A stretch of 64,000 nucleotides of DNA from NCBI GenBank assembly GCA_031761875.1, contig CP134492.1, positions 1,364,001 to 1,428,000 on the forward strand, read 5' to 3'. Below the pieces are notes generated by a model. That model did not search any database. It was not told the DNA's origin and saw only the letters and a program-made list of their open reading frames with translations. This stretch comes from Bacillaceae bacterium IKA-2. Lineage in GTDB: Bacteria > Bacillota > Bacilli > Bacillales > Anaerobacillaceae. The position numbers were made by a program, and so were the translations under genes. Positions within the stretch are counted from its first letter, which is position 1, and every line of letters starts with the position of its first letter. This document shows positions 45,809-56,363 of the stretch, in pieces.

Positions 45809-46129
45809 ATGAAAGAACAGTTAGATAATCAGCAAAAGTTAATGGAACTGGTCGTTGGTCAAGTTCTACGAAAGCATGGGGTTCTTAAGAAAAAAGAGAA
45901 AAAAGCTAGTTTAGACAAAGGTGAAAAACAAAAAATAATTGAAATAGTCACGAATATTAAATCTGATGTAGAAGAATTTTTGAAGAATACCAAAGTAGCG
46001 AAAACAGAAAATGATTATCCTGACAGTAACGGAATGGATGATGCGAGACAAGTAACCGAACGAAAGGGTAAAAAGAATTCAGTGATTAAGGGTATAAATG
46101 ATCTAAACGCGGTAAAAAAATTTCTTTAA
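45809..46129 (+). CDS. CotW-like spore coat protein
   Basis: This 106-residue hydrophilic, Lys-rich protein has VVGQVLRKHGVLKKKEKKA followed by EKQKIIEIVTNIKSDVEEFL, resembling B. subtilis CotW (insoluble coat fraction). The neighbouring cotX and a sigma-K-type promoter support a late mother-cell role. Start ATG 45809 follows AGAAGGGATG. A terminator separates it from cotX, so each has its own promoter. Confidence 0.65.
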   Translation: MKEQLDNQQKLMELVVGQVLRKHGVLKKKEKKASLDKGEKQKIIEIVTNIKSDVEEFLKNTKVAKTENDYPDSNGMDDARQVTERKGKKNSVIKGINDLNAVKKFL

Positions 46130-46141
46130 CAATTTCTAATG

Positions 46142-46174
46142 AAAAAATACCTCTAACTATTAGAGGTATTTTTT
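46142..46174 (+). terminator. terminator after the cotW-like gene
   Basis: AAAAAATACCTCTAA and TTAGAGGTATTTTTT form a perfect stem with a CTA loop. Confidence 0.92.
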
Positions 46175-46292
46175 CATTAGAAATCTATAAATTTATGAAC
46201 AATTTGACAAGGTTTTGATAAGTCTTCCTTTTAAGTATAACTAATATACAGAAATCCAATAAATGTACGAATCGTGTTGTGACTTTGTCCAT

Positions 46293-46319
46293 ACGCTTTA
46301 TTCCTGCTTACATATGATA
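46293..46319 (+). promoter_or_regulatory. sigma-K-type promoter of cotX
   Basis: AC at 46293-46294, 16 nt, then CATATGATA at 46311-46319, fitting CATANNNTA; it lies 31 bp before the start codon. Confidence 0.65.
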
Positions 46320-46349
46320 ACAGTGTAAATATAAAAGGAGGTGTTGAAC

Positions 46350-46808
46350 ATGAACCAAGAAATGTTTCGTTCAAATGACAAGAAATCAAATTGGTCCGCT
46401 TTAGATGGTAAACCACATCCATTTTGTTCGTCAAAAGATGATGATACGCAAAATGCAGAGCAGATAAATAAAACTTTACAATTGTCTGAAGAGTATATTT
46501 TTATTAAAGACTCTTGTGATGTGACTGTCAGTACAACTGATACAAAAGCTGCAATATCGCTACAAGCTTCTTTGCAAGCAATTATAGCGATTATCATTTC
46601 AATTTCTGTTGCGGATAGTTCAAAGGCGGAAAAACTCACTCAAGACTTGTTGCAAACTGCAAAAGTAAAGCAAGTCACTTATCAAAAAACAATTATTGAA
46701 AACTCAAAAAATGTTGATGTAACGACAACTGACACTCAAGTTGCGGTTAATATTCAACTATTACTGCAATTGCTGTTAGCTTTAATTGTTAAATTAGATA
46801 TCCTTTAA
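46350..46808 (+). CDS. cotX: spore coat protein CotX-like
   Basis: This 152-residue protein carries two repeats of the CotX/CotV domain: IKDSCDVTVSTTDTKAAISLQASLQ and NSKNVDVTTTDTQVAVNIQLLLQ, each followed by a hydrophobic helix. The N-terminal WSALDGKPHPFCSS is also seen in the family. CotX is an outer coat (crust-linked) protein. ATG 46350 is eight nt after AAAGGAGGTG; a GTG at 46341 overlaps that site. Confidence 0.88.
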   Translation: MNQEMFRSNDKKSNWSALDGKPHPFCSSKDDDTQNAEQINKTLQLSEEYIFIKDSCDVTVSTTDTKAAISLQASLQAIIAIIISISVADSSKAEKLTQDLLQTAKVKQVTYQKTIIENSKNVDVTTTDTQVAVNIQLLLQLLLALIVKLDIL

Positions 46809-46817
46809 TTTAATAAT

Positions 46818-46834
46818 TTAATGAATTTCATTCA
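46818..46834. promoter_or_regulatory. near-palindromic site TTAATGAATTTCATTCA
   Basis: It differs by one base from the perfect 17-bp palindrome at 62282-62298. It lies 10 bp after the cotX stop and 128 bp before the next small gene. Confidence 0.4.
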
Positions 46835-46961
46835 GTAAGTGCAGAAGTACGTCTTTTACTCCAAGTACTACCACGCATTTTTTTGCGAATTCCTCACATC
46901 CTAAAATTGTAGGCGGATCTTAAATGATTAGCCTGCAAATAAGCTAATGGGGGACTTTAAA

Positions 46962-47201
46962 ATGAATTGGTTATTTTCATCATTTCGATCAGGACGAATA
47001 ATGCAACAGATGTTAGAAATGGGCGGCATGAGAAGAAGGAGAAATAACCGTAGTTTAATGTTATCGATTGTTGGAGTCGGAATTGGTGCTGCTGCTGTCA
47101 GTATGATGCGGAACCGTGGTATGAGTTTGAACATGAATAATATGATGGAACCGATTAAAGAAGCAGTAGGGGATATGGACATTAAAAATCCAATTGGATA
47201 A
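46962..47201 (+). CDS. small membrane protein, DUF3918/YrzQ-like
   Basis: This 79-residue protein has a basic N-terminus (RRRRNNRS), one hydrophobic segment LMLSIVGVGIGAAAVSMM and a Met/Asn-rich tail, resembling DUF3918 (YrzQ). Function unknown. ATG 46962 is eight nt after GGGGG; ATG 46947 lies before that site. A terminator follows. Confidence 0.6.
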   Translation: MNWLFSSFRSGRIMQQMLEMGGMRRRRNNRSLMLSIVGVGIGAAAVSMMRNRGMSLNMNNMMEPIKEAVGDMDIKNPIG

Positions 47202-47211
47202 CAAAGGGTCT

Positions 47212-47243
47212 AGAGGCTGAATTTCCTCAGCCTCTTCTTTCTT
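47212..47243 (+). terminator. terminator after the DUF3918-like gene
   Basis: AGAGGCTGA and TCAGCCTCT flank ATTTCC; the T-rich tail contains a C. Confidence 0.82.
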
Positions 47244-47325
47244 AAATAGAAAACTCAAAACTATCCTCCATGTGAAAATAAGTTATAATAATTGTAGATG
47301 CCTAACTTTGAATTTGGAGGAAAAA

Positions 47326-48099
47326 ATGAAGGAGCATAAAGATAGTTTAGATGATCTAGTCGATCCAGAATGGGAACCTTCACCTGAAGATTTTTTAGAT
47401 GAGGAAGTCGTCGAAGGAGAACCCATAAAAAAACATGGACGTAAAAAATGGGTAAAGGTAATTGCAATAGTAATTGCTGCCATGCTCGCATTTCAGATCG
47501 CTGGAGGGTTATTAACTACATATAGTCTTGATGCAATAAGATTTTTAGAAACATCTTATCGACTTTCGCAACAAGATGATGTCCAAATCTATAAACAAGC
47601 CGTTGTTACAGTTCAAGGAGAGCGCTCAAGAGGTACAGGCTTTGCGATTTCAGCAGATGGACTTATCATCACGAACCATCATGTTATCGAAAATCAAAAT
47701 CAAATCATTGTTGGCTTTTATAAAGGGGAACTTTTTGAAGCTGAGGTAATCAGTAGCTATCCTGAAATTGATATTGCCTTTTTAAAAGTAGAAGGTTCTG
47801 ATTTACCAAATCTTCCCTTGAGTCACCAAGCTGGTTCAGTTGATGAGCCTATTTATGTAATCGGAAATCCATTATCTTGGACGCAAATAGCCAATGAGGG
47901 AGCAATTTTGGATACTAGTCAATTGACGTTGATTTCAGCTCCGATTTATCGTGGCAATAGCGGCAGTCCGGTTATTAATATGGATGGTGAGGTAGTTGCC
48001 GTCGTTTTTGCAAAGCGCAGAACGACACAATATGGCGGCAAAAGTGTAGGGCTGGCAGTGCCAATTGAGCTAGTTCGAGAGTACTTGCCAAAGCAATAG
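47326..48099 (+). CDS. membrane-anchored trypsin-like (HtrA-type) serine protease without PDZ
   Basis: This 257-residue protein has an acidic cytoplasmic N-terminus (~42 residues), one transmembrane helix (VKVIAIVIAAMLAFQIAG) and an extracytoplasmic S1C protease domain with His in ITNHHVI, Asp in EIDIAFL and Ser in YRGNSGSP. There is no PDZ domain, unlike HtrA/DegP proteins of about 400 residues, so substrate recognition must differ. ATG 47326 follows GGAGGAAAAA. Confidence 0.88.
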   Translation: MKEHKDSLDDLVDPEWEPSPEDFLDEEVVEGEPIKKHGRKKWVKVIAIVIAAMLAFQIAGGLLTTYSLDAIRFLETSYRLSQQDDVQIYKQAVVTVQGERSRGTGFAISADGLIITNHHVIENQNQIIVGFYKGELFEAEVISSYPEIDIAFLKVEGSDLPNLPLSHQAGSVDEPIYVIGNPLSWTQIANEGAILDTSQLTLISAPIYRGNSGSPVINMDGEVVAVVFAKRRTTQYGGKSVGLAVPIELVREYLPKQ

Positions 48100-48204
48100 G
48101 AGAAAAATGTGAATCGTCTAAAAAAACTTTTCGTTCTTTGTTTCGATGATAATGCCTGCAAATACTCCATAATGGTGATTAGTCACAAGAAGCTTTAACA
48201 GTGG

Positions 48205-48233
48205 TTGACAATATTTTTCGGTTTGGTTACGAT
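48205..48233 (+). promoter_or_regulatory. sigma-A promoter of glcT
   Basis: Consensus TTGACA (48205-48210), 17 nt, then TACGAT (48228-48233), 43 bp before the start codon. Confidence 0.65.
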
Positions 48234-48276
48234 AAAATCACTAGCGCAGTCAAATCAACGAAAAGGGGGGATTCCC

Positions 48277-49125
48277 ATGGGCCGGAAAATTCTAACAGTA
48301 AACAAAGTGCTTAATAATAATGTTATTATTGCTAAGGATGAGGTTGGAAAAGAAACCGTTGTTATTCACAAAGGGATTGGCTTTGGAAAAAAGCAAGGTG
48401 GTCAAATTACTGTTACTGAAGTAGAAAAAGTCTTTATTTTAAAAGATCAAAAAGAACAAGAACAATATAAAAAATTATTACCATATTTAGATGAAAATTT
48501 TATTGCTCTTATGAATGATATTATCCATTATATTCAGACTTCAGTAACCGAAAAATTAGATGAGCATATTCATATTGCTCTATCAGACCACATCGCATTT
48601 GCAATGTCTCGAATTCAAAAAGGATTAGAGCTGAAAAATCCCTTTTTACAAGAAACAAAAACACTGTACCCAAAAGAATATGAAACGGCAAGTGAAGTAG
48701 TTAAAATGATTAATAATTACAGTAAGGTTATACTTCCAGAAGCTGAAATAGGATTTATTGCCCTTCATATTCATAGTGCCGTGTCTTCGAAAAGTTTGTC
48801 AGAAATAAATAAATATTCTCAACTTATCCAGAAAATAATCACGATAATTGAAGATGTATTAGAAGTTGAGATTGATAAAGAAAGCTTAGATTATATGAGA
48901 CTAGTTCGACATCTACGGTTTACGATTGAACGAGTTAAAACGGGAGAGAAAGTAGACGACCCCATAAAATTAAAAGAAGTATTGCAAAATGAGTATCCTT
49001 TATGCTACAATTTATCTTGGAAGCTGATAAAAGTAATGCAAGAAGCATTAAAAAAACCGGTGTTTGATGCAGAAGCAGTTTACTTGTCGATTCACTTGCA
49101 AAGGCTTTCTAGTAAAAATAAATAA
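48277..49125 (+). CDS. glcT: PTS-regulated transcription antiterminator GlcT
   Basis: This 282-residue BglG-family protein has an N-terminal RNA-binding CAT domain (ILTVNKVLNNNVIIAKDE, GIGFGKKQGG) and two PRD domains, with His residues in DEHIHIALSDH and in IALHIHSA, HLRF and SIHLQR. It binds the RAT RNA and prevents termination when glucose releases it from inhibition by the glucose EII. ATG 48277 follows AAAAGGGGGG. The next gene is ptsG, and two RAT sites lie between, so the assignment as GlcT is firm. Confidence 0.92.
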   Translation: MGRKILTVNKVLNNNVIIAKDEVGKETVVIHKGIGFGKKQGGQITVTEVEKVFILKDQKEQEQYKKLLPYLDENFIALMNDIIHYIQTSVTEKLDEHIHIALSDHIAFAMSRIQKGLELKNPFLQETKTLYPKEYETASEVVKMINNYSKVILPEAEIGFIALHIHSAVSSKSLSEINKYSQLIQKIITIIEDVLEVEIDKESLDYMRLVRHLRFTIERVKTGEKVDDPIKLKEVLQNEYPLCYNLSWKLIKVMQEALKKPVFDAEAVYLSIHLQRLSSKNK

Positions 49126-49148
49126 AATACTTTTAGTTCCAGTTCTTT

Positions 49149-49251
49149 ACGTGTAACTGACTTGATCAGGCATGAGTAAGGAAGAGGCGAATAAGTGGTA
49201 GGACGTTTGTCCAACATTTTTGATGCTCTCTTTTTTTACGATGCTTTTTTT
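49149..49251 (+). promoter_or_regulatory. RAT/terminator module 1 in the glcT-ptsG intergenic region
   Basis: 49149-49177 reads ACGTGTAACTGA, then CTTGATCAGGCATGAGT, matching the ptsG RAT of bacilli. Its 3' half (GCATGAGTAAGGAAGAG) can pair with CTCTC...TTTACGATGC at 49226-49244, followed by T7, so RAT and terminator are mutually exclusive. Confidence 0.8.
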
Positions 49252-49357
49252 GTGCCTGAAAAGAGAACGGTTACTTTTCTTAGTTTGGAAGTCGAATATT
49301 AAGCTTTGGCAATAGACCAAACTAATTCCAAAAAAATAAAATATAAAGTTTATCTTT

Positions 49358-49476
49358 ACGTGTAACTGATTCGATCAGGCATAAGTGAAGAAAGTTCAAA
49401 AAGGTGAAAACTAGTAGTCGTTGTTGATTACGTTTTCAGCTAGTTAATTTGAGCTTTGTTCTACTTATGTCTTTTT
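49358..49476 (+). promoter_or_regulatory. RAT/terminator module 2 directly upstream of ptsG
   Basis: 49358-49386 repeats the RAT (ACGTGTAACTGATTCGATCA, then GGCATAAGT). GGCATAAGT can pair with ACTTATGTC (49463-49471, one G-U), followed by five T. It is the classical GlcT-controlled switch; ptsG starts at 49520. Confidence 0.85.
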
Positions 49477-49519
49477 GTCATTTTAATCAAGAAAAGATAA
49501 TTTGAGAGGGGAAAACATC

Positions 49520-51526
49520 ATGTTAAAAAACTTTTTTGGTGTACTACAAAAAGTAGGTAAAGCATTAATGCTTCCGGTTGCACTACTTCCGGCAGCAGGT
49601 ATTTTATTAGCGTTTGGTAATGCGTTGCAAAACCCGCAATTAACTACGAGGATGCCATTTTTAGAGGCTGATATTATTGTTCTCATTGCACAAGTAATGG
49701 AGCAATCAGGGGGAATTATCTTTGGTAATCTAGCATTACTTTTTGCAGTCGGAGTAGCCGTTGGATTAGCTGGCGGTGATGGAGTTGCGGGATTAGCAGC
49801 GATTATCGGATATCTAATAATGAATGTAACTATGGGGACTTATTTAGGGATTACTCCTGAGATGGTAGGTGCTGACCCTGCTTACGCTAATGTCTTAGGG
49901 ATAGCAACATTACAAACTGGAGTATTTGGTGGTATTATTGTCGGTATTCTTGCTTCGATACTATATAAAAAATATTACAATATTGAATTGCCTTCTTATT
50001 TAGGATTTTTTGCAGGAAAACGTTTTGTTCCAATTATTACAGCAGCAGTTTCTGTTCTATTAGGAATTTTGATGGTCTACCTTTGGACTCCGGTGCAAAG
50101 TGGATTAAACACATTTTCACATAGTATGATTGACTCGAATTTAACGGGTGCAGCATTTGTATTCGGGGTTATTGAAAGAGCACTAATTCCATTTGGTTTG
50201 CATCATATCTTCTATTCTCCATTCTGGTTTGAGTTTGGGCAATATGTTGATAGCGCAGGGAACATTATTCGCGGTGATCAGCAAATTTTCTTTGCGCAAA
50301 TGCGTGATGGTGTTGAATTTACAGCGGGTACATTTATGACTGGTAAATTCCCATTTATGATGTTTGGATTACCGGCGGCGGCACTAGCTATTTATCATTG
50401 TGCAAAGCCTGAAAACAAAAAATATGTTGCAGGTATCATGGGTTCTGCTGCTCTGACATCCTTTTTAACAGGGATTACTGAACCAATTGAATTCGCATTT
50501 CTATTTGTAGCGCCGTTATTATTTGGTATTCATGCAATTTTTGCTGGACTATCATTTATGGTCATGCATATTTTGAATGTAAAAATTGGAATGACCTTTT
50601 CTGGAGGTATTATTGACTTCTTACTATTTGGAGTTTTACCGAATAGAACTGATTGGTGGTTAGTTATTCCAGTTGGACTTATTTTCTCAGTAATTTATTA
50701 TTTTGGTTTCCGTTTTGCAATTCGGAAATTCAATTTAAAGACGCCAGGTCGTGAAGATTCTAATGGTGAAGAAGTTAAACAAGCTGGAAAAATAGAAGAA
50801 TTACCATTGGGGATTTTGGCTGCAATGGGTGGAAAAGAAAATCTAGATCATTTAGATGCGTGTATTACTCGCTTACGTGTATCAGTGAAAGATAGTAAAT
50901 TAGTAGACAAAGCCGAGTTAAAGCGTTTAGGAGCGGCTGGAGTTCTTGAAATCGGTAACAATATTCAAGCGATTTTTGGACCGAGATCTGAAAATATTAA
51001 AGGTCAAATCGAAGATATTATTGCAGGTAAAACACCTGTTAAGACGGTTGAAACCACAGCAGTTGTTTTGAACAATAAGGCAGCAAAAGAAACTTATCAT
51101 TTACCTATGAAAGGTAAATTAGTGCCATTATCAGAAGTGCCAGATCAAATTTTCTCGCAAAAAATGATGGGCGATGGTTTTGCTATTTATCCAACAAATG
51201 GAGAAGTAGTTGCACCGGTTTCTGGAAAAATAGTAAATGTTTTTCCAACCAAACATGCAATCGGTCTAGAAAGTGAAGGCGGTCGAGAAATAATTATTCA
51301 TGTTGGAATTGATACTGTGAAGCTGAAAGGTGAAGGATTTGAAGTGTTCGTTAAAGCTGGTGATAAAGTTGATCAAGGTCAGCTTTTAATGAAGGTAGAC
51401 CTAGATTTCATTGAAAAAAATGCAGTCTCTGTAATTACTCCAGTTGTGTTCACGAACTTAGCTGAAGGCGAAAAAGTTGATGCGGAAGAAGGTCAAGAAA
51501 AGACGACGATTAAAATTATAAATTAA
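49520..51526 (+). CDS. ptsG: glucose-specific PTS transporter EIICBA
   Basis: PtsG imports and phosphorylates glucose. The 668-residue protein has an EIIC membrane domain (residues 1-410, [42 protein letters not shown]), an EIIB domain with the phospho-Cys in [12 protein letters not shown] (~residue 450) and an EIIA domain with the phospho-His in [15 protein letters not shown] (~595). The start is ATG 49520 after GAGAGGGG. Regulation by GlcT through the two upstream RAT modules is strongly indicated; GlcNAc specificity is a less likely alternative. Confidence 0.93.
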   Translation: MLKNFFGVLQKVGKALMLPVALLPAAGILLAFGNALQNPQLTTRMPFLEADIIVLIAQVMEQSGGIIFGNLALLFAVGVAVGLAGGDGVAGLAAIIGYLIMNVTMGTYLGITPEMVGADPAYANVLGIATLQTGVFGGIIVGILASILYKKYYNIELPSYLGFFAGKRFVPIITAAVSVLLGILMVYLWTPVQSGLNTFSHSMIDSNLTGAAFVFGVIERALIPFGLHHIFYSPFWFEFGQYVDSAGNIIRGDQQIFFAQMRDGVEFTAGTFMTGKFPFMMFGLPAAALAIYHCAKPENKKYVAGIMGSAALTSFLTGITEPIEFAFLFVAPLLFGIHAIFAGLSFMVMHILNVKIGMTFSGGIIDFLLFGVLPNRTDWWLVIPVGLIFSVIYYFGFRFAIRKFNLKTPGREDSNGEEVKQAGKIEELPLGILAAMGGKENLDHLDACITRLRVSVKDSKLVDKAELKRLGAAGVLEIGNNIQAIFGPRSENIKGQIEDIIAGKTPVKTVETTAVVLNNKAAKETYHLPMKGKLVPLSEVPDQIFSQKMMGDGFAIYPTNGEVVAPVSGKIVNVFPTKHAIGLESEGGREIIIHVGIDTVKLKGEGFEVFVKAGDKVDQGQLLMKVDLDFIEKNAVSVITPVVFTNLAEGEKVDAEEGQEKTTIKIIN

Positions 51527-51603
51527 CAAGCACAGTGGTAACGCGGGTTAGAGAGACAAACACCTTTTTATCAATCCTTATGCAAGACTATATAAGAGTC
51601 ATC

Positions 51604-51644
51604 AAAAAAATCCCTCTAGGATAGCTTCCTAGAGGGATTTTTTT
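51604..51644 (+). terminator. terminator after ptsG
   Basis: A perfect 18-nt inverted repeat including A7/T7 ends around TCCCTCTAGGA; it can act on both strands and also faces the yfmM end. Confidence 0.93.
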
Positions 51645-51741
51645 CGAAAGAAAAGAAAGTATCTAATTTATCGGCGTCTACCTAGCTTATTGAACTTGCA
51701 ACCTATTTGCCGATAGGCGGGCACCTTGCGCTTTTCTTATC

Positions 51742-53298
51742 TTAAACTAATTTTGTCGTCCAGGATTCGCAGTTCCATACATCGGTAACAACGTCTTCGT
51801 AAAATTCAGGTTCATGACAAATCAGTAGCATACTTCCTTTATAGTCTTTTAAGGCTGCTTTTAATTCAGCTTTAGCGTCAACATCTAAGTGGTTGGTAGG
51901 CTCATCGAGGATAAGGATATTTGTTTCTTTATTAATGAGCTTACAAATACGAACTTTTGCTTTTTCGCCACCACTAAGAACATATACTTTACTTTCGATA
52001 TGCTTATGAGTTAAACCACATTTTGCAAGGCTAGAGCGGATCTCACGTTGGTCCATAGCAGGGAATTCACCCCAAACTTCTTCAATACATGTATTATTGT
52101 TTGATTCTTTTACTTCTTGTTCAAAGTAACCGATATGCTGGTAATCACCTTTTTCAACATCACCTGAAAGTGGATTAATTTCGCCAATAATACTGCGAAG
52201 TAAAGTTGTTTTTCCGATTCCGTTGGCACCAACTAAAGCAATTTTCTGACCGCGTTCCATGGACAGGTTCAGTGGTTTTGATAGTGGTTCATCATAACCG
52301 ATGACTAAATTTTTTGCTTCAAAAATTAGTTTGCTAGTTGTTCGGCCTAATTTAAAGCGAAACTCAGGTTTGGGTTTTTCTCTTGTTAGCTCAATAACAT
52401 CCATTTTATCTAACTTTTTTTGACGAGACATCGCCATATTTCTTGTTGAAACGCGAGCTTTATTGCGGGCAACAAAGTCTTTTAGTTCAGAGATCTCTTG
52501 CTTCTGGCGCTTGTAAGCCGATTCTAGTTGCGACTTCTTCATCTCATAAACACTCATAAAATGATCATAATCACCAACATAACGATTTAGCTCTTGATTT
52601 TGGACATGATAAATCAAGTTGATGACACTATTTAAAAATGGAATGTCATGGGAAATTAGGATGAAGGCATTTTCATAGTCAAGTAGGTAGCGTTTTAACC
52701 ATTCAATATGCTGTTCATCTAAAAAGTTTGTTGGCTCATCCAATAGTAAAATATCTGGTTTTTCAAGGAGAAGTTTTGCTAGGAGCACTTTTGTTCTTTG
52801 CCCACCACTTAGATCTTCAACGTCTTTATCAAGTCCAATCCCGTCTAAGCCAAGACCGCGAGCAATTTCTTCTACTTTACCATCAATAACATAAAAGTCA
52901 TTGTTAGAAAGCATATCTTGAATTGAGCCCATGTCTTCAAGTAATTTCTCAAGTTCATCCGGAGTGGCATCAGCCATTTTATCGCATATTTGATTCATTT
53001 CAGTTTCTAGATTATATAAATATTTAAAGGCATCCTTCAATACATCGCGCATCGTCATGCCACGCTCTAAAGCAGTATGCTGATCAAGGTAGCCAACACG
53101 AACATTTTTTGACCATTCGACTTTACCGTCATCAGGTTGCAGCTTTCCGGTAATAATGTCCATGAACGTCGATTTACCTTCACCGTTAGCACCTATAAAG
53201 CCAATATGCTCACCTTTAAGCAGGCGGAATGAAACGTCATTAAATATTGCGCGATCTCCAAAACCGTGACTTAAATCTCTTACCGTTAACACACTCAT
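51742..53298 (-). CDS. yfmM: ABC-F ATPase YfmM-like
   Basis: This 518-residue soluble protein has two ABC domains and no membrane segments: GANGEGKSTF, LSGGQRTKV and [11 protein letters not shown] in the first; GANGIGKTTLL, LSGGEKAKV and [11 protein letters not shown] in the second. A charged linker (YKRQKQEISELKDFVARNKAR) lies between. Length and N-terminus (VLTVRDLSHGFGDRAIFNDVSF) match B. subtilis YfmM. ABC-F proteins act on ribosomes, in translation or antibiotic protection. ATG 53298 (minus). Confidence 0.9.
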   Translation of the reverse strand: MSVLTVRDLSHGFGDRAIFNDVSFRLLKGEHIGFIGANGEGKSTFMDIITGKLQPDDGKVEWSKNVRVGYLDQHTALERGMTMRDVLKDAFKYLYNLETEMNQICDKMADATPDELEKLLEDMGSIQDMLSNNDFYVIDGKVEEIARGLGLDGIGLDKDVEDLSGGQRTKVLLAKLLLEKPDILLLDEPTNFLDEQHIEWLKRYLLDYENAFILISHDIPFLNSVINLIYHVQNQELNRYVGDYDHFMSVYEMKKSQLESAYKRQKQEISELKDFVARNKARVSTRNMAMSRQKKLDKMDVIELTREKPKPEFRFKLGRTTSKLIFEAKNLVIGYDEPLSKPLNLSMERGQKIALVGANGIGKTTLLRSIIGEINPLSGDVEKGDYQHIGYFEQEVKESNNNTCIEEVWGEFPAMDQREIRSSLAKCGLTHKHIESKVYVLSGGEKAKVRICKLINKETNILILDEPTNHLDVDAKAELKAALKDYKGSMLLICHEPEFYEDVVTDVWNCESWTTKLV

Positions 53299-53562
53299 GA
53301 TCTACACCCTTTATAAATGGGGACTATCCCCTAATTTTTACTCATATGCATACTTACTAGATTATAAACGAGATGGAACTTGTTTTCAAAGGGAAATTCC
53401 ACCTTTGAGGTCTGGAATTTCAACTTTATCAGGATTAATTGAACGTAAAATGATTAATTCCATTCGAAATTGGGATAATTGCATCTATCTCCAAAATAAT
53501 TGAATCTTTAAGGATAATTGCATCTATGTTTAGATTAATTCCATTCATCTAGCATCGCACCA
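53299..53562. other. divergent AT-rich gap with short direct repeats
   Basis: GGATAATTGCATCTAT occurs at 53473-53488 and 53512-53527, and GATTAATTCCATTC at about 53451 and 53532. No ORF with a ribosome binding site is evident. The region lies upstream of yfmM and downstream of ykpA, both on the minus strand. Confidence 0.55.
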
Positions 53563-53597
53563 CAAAAAAAGAACTGCCACCAAAAAGAGGGCAGTTC
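53563..53597 (-). terminator. terminator after ykpA
   Basis: GAACTGCC (53571-53578) pairs with GGCAGTTC (53590-53597); A7 upstream gives the T tail on the minus strand. Confidence 0.85.
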
Positions 53598-53657
53598 CTG
53601 ATCATACATTAACGCTAAGTTTTTTATATTTCAACTTCTCGTAACAGATTTCTTGCT

Positions 53658-55250
<1,593 letters not shown>

Positions 55251-55424
55251 TTATTATATTCCTCCATAAGTCAATATCTATAGCATTATAACAGATAAAG
55301 TGATAGAGGACAAAGAATGTTTGTTTTTTGGCGACTTTTCGTTGAATTAGCGATATATTTTAAAAAAAATTCAGGATTATTATTCCAATTTGCGTTTTTC
55401 CGACAATTTCAACGATATACAGAC

Positions 55425-56216
55425 CTAATTTGCCTTCCCTTTGGCGTGAGAGTTAGTGGCTTGAACAGCTTTATTAAGAAGTTCTTTAAACTGTGCATCC
55501 GCTAATACTTTTAGTCCCGCTGCGGTTGATCCGCCAGGAGTAGTTACTTGTTCACGTAAATCATCAGATGAATTACCAGCCTCTAGCATCGCTGCTGATC
55601 CTGCTACCATTTTTGTAACAAGTTTTCGAGCTTGATCTTTGTTAAGTCCATAACTTGTTGCTGCTGTTTCTAATGCTTCGCAAAACAAATAGAGGAAAGC
55701 TGGCGCGCTACCTGTTATAGCAGTTAAATCGTGAACTTGTTGTTCAGAGAATTCTTCATAGTCACCAATAGAAGCTAAAATCATTTCAATTATTTTACGA
55801 TGACTACTGTCGACATGTTGGCCGCAAACAAATGTTGATATCGACTTTTGTTGTTGTGCTGCCGTGTTAGGCATAATCCAGCAAACTGGTGTTTCTTTGG
55901 GAAGGTGCGCTTCCATGAAGCTGACGTCAACACCTGCAGCAACCGTTATTACCAGTTGCCCGTTTAAAAGCGGGGCTAACTGATGAAATATTGTTTCATG
56001 AGTGCTTGGGGGGGCAGCTGAAATAATCACGTCAGTCTGATTTACTTCAAAACGCCAATCAGTGGCAGATTTTATTCCAAACTGCTTTGCAACCTTATTA
56101 AGTCGCTTTTTGTCTTTATTGTTTGTAACTGTTATTTCAATGTCTTCGCTGTTTTCTGTTAATCCAGAAATAATCGCTTCTGCCATTCTTCCTGCACCTA
56201 TCATTAGTAGTTTCAT
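55425..56216 (-). CDS. proC: pyrroline-5-carboxylate reductase
   Basis: ProC makes proline from pyrroline-5-carboxylate with NAD(P)H. The 263-residue protein has the Rossmann start MKLLMIGAGRMAEAIISGL, VISAAPPSTHE, the VTVAAGVD segment, MPNTAAQQ and the C-terminal dimerisation motif TGSAPAFLYLFCEALE with TTPGGSTAAGLKVL. ATG 56216 (minus) follows GAGGAAGTGG; an upstream TTG at 56237 is less likely. It is monocistronic. Confidence 0.93.
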   Translation of the reverse strand: MKLLMIGAGRMAEAIISGLTENSEDIEITVTNNKDKKRLNKVAKQFGIKSATDWRFEVNQTDVIISAAPPSTHETIFHQLAPLLNGQLVITVAAGVDVSFMEAHLPKETPVCWIMPNTAAQQQKSISTFVCGQHVDSSHRKIIEMILASIGDYEEFSEQQVHDLTAITGSAPAFLYLFCEALETAATSYGLNKDQARKLVTKMVAGSAAMLEAGNSSDDLREQVTTPGGSTAAGLKVLADAQFKELLNKAVQATNSHAKGKAN

Positions 56217-56363
56217 TTTTGTCCACTTCCTCTCCAACGTCTACAATAACAAAACAGATAGATGAAGGAAAGGCAAGTGACATGATAAGTCATGTTCTTG
56301 AAAGTGGAAATGTTAAATTCATGAATGATAATATTTGCTGATGAAGTTTGGCAAATTAATTAG

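Noticed and set aside
46298-46639. Minus-strand ORF of about 113 residues opposite cotX
   Set aside because: It lies entirely antisense to a recognisable CotX-like gene and has no ribosome binding site.
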